A stretch of DNA of 6,590 bases from Bacillota bacterium (GTDB lineage Bacteria; Bacillota_E; Sulfobacillia; Sulfobacillales; Sulfobacillaceae), in contig JAKAAL010000241.1 of assembly GCA_021802375.1 (NCBI GenBank), positions 1-6,590 on the forward strand, read 5' to 3'. The position numbers were made by a program, and so were the translations under genes. Shown here one piece after another: positions 6,430 through 6,590 of the stretch. The notes beneath the pieces are model-generated. The model made no database searches, had not been told where the DNA came from, and worked only from the letters and a program-made list of their open reading frames with translations. Numbering within the stretch: the stretch's first letter is position 1; each line of letters starts with the position of its first letter.

Positions 6430-6590
6430 TTTGGGGCGCAATATAACCAACTGATTGCTCGCCGTGTTCGTGAAGCTGAGGTCTTTTGCGAGGTGTTGCC
6501 GGGAGATGCCTCCCTAGAAGAAATTATGGAGAAAGCCCCCGATGCCTTGATTTTATCCGGAGGCCCTGCTAGCGTCTTTCAAGAGGGCGC
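6397..6590 (+). CDS. guaA: GMP synthase (glutamine-hydrolysing), N-terminal part
   Basis: GuaA converts XMP to GMP using ATP and glutamine; the N-terminal domain is a class I glutamine amidotransferase. The visible part reads [20 protein letters not shown] (positions about 7-26), [20 protein letters not shown] and [13 protein letters not shown], all characteristic of the GuaA amidotransferase start; the catalytic Cys lies beyond the window. The frame is open only from base 6388 (TAA at 6385-6387), and the sole usable start is GTG 6397, within the right repeat arm. No Shine-Dalgarno precedes it in either orientation of the inverted block, so the true start was probably displaced or lost in the rearrangement. 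From base 6427 (GAT TTT GGG) onward the sequence is clearly authentic guaA. It follows hpt, fitting a purine nucleotide cluster. Confidence 0.9.
   Translation, partial: MPTTLPAVLLDFGAQYNQLIARRVREAEVFCEVLPGDASLEEIMEKAPDALILSGGPASVFQEG

Overview
The window looks like a chromosomal housekeeping stretch from a Gram-positive (Firmicutes-type) bacterium of roughly 50% GC. Pointers are the strong purine-rich ribosome binding sites, GTG starts, a perfect CIRCE operator in front of groES-groEL, a DUF1540 small protein, a GlnR/TnrA-like MerR regulator and PlsY-type lipid synthesis. The gene set and codon style would suit a Sulfobacillus-like thermophile or acidophile; that is an impression, not something the sequence proves.

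Layout. 1-341: C-terminal end of an M20-family amidohydrolase/peptidase. 361-1342: two molybdenum cofactor genes, moaC and a MogA/MoaB-type gene, overlapping by 56 bases. 1343-1551: sigma-A-like promoter plus CIRCE. 1552-3528: groES and groEL, closed by a strong intrinsic terminator at about 3547-3592. 3593-3914: about 320 bases with no convincing gene. 3915-4502: plsY. 4591-5088: an unrecognised protein with an N-terminal helix-turn-helix-like segment and a C-terminal coiled coil. 5140-5313: a 57-residue DUF1540 protein with its own terminator. 5446-5859: a MerR-family regulator resembling GlnR/TnrA. 5882-6590: purine genes hpt (salvage) and guaA (GMP synthetase), in a rearranged state.

The outstanding feature is at 5882-6454. 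The first 15 codons of hpt, with a good ribosome binding site, lie on the plus strand. The rest of the gene (468 bases, 156 codons) lies inverted on the minus strand. The inverted block is bounded by a perfect 35-base inverted repeat (5892-5926 and 6395-6429). Inverting the block on paper restores a continuous plus-strand hpt reading frame of 190 codons. The right repeat also forms the start of guaA, which has no visible ribosome binding site of its own. Either this is an invertible ON/OFF segment inside a purine salvage gene, or it is the scar of a fold-back template switch, real or made during amplification or assembly. The sequence alone cannot decide, and no recombinase is encoded in the window.

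Apart from the hpt block, every gene reads on the plus strand. Probable transcription units are [M20 enzyme-moaC-mog], [groES-groEL], [plsY, possibly with the HTH/coiled-coil gene], [DUF1540], and [MerR regulator-hpt-guaA].
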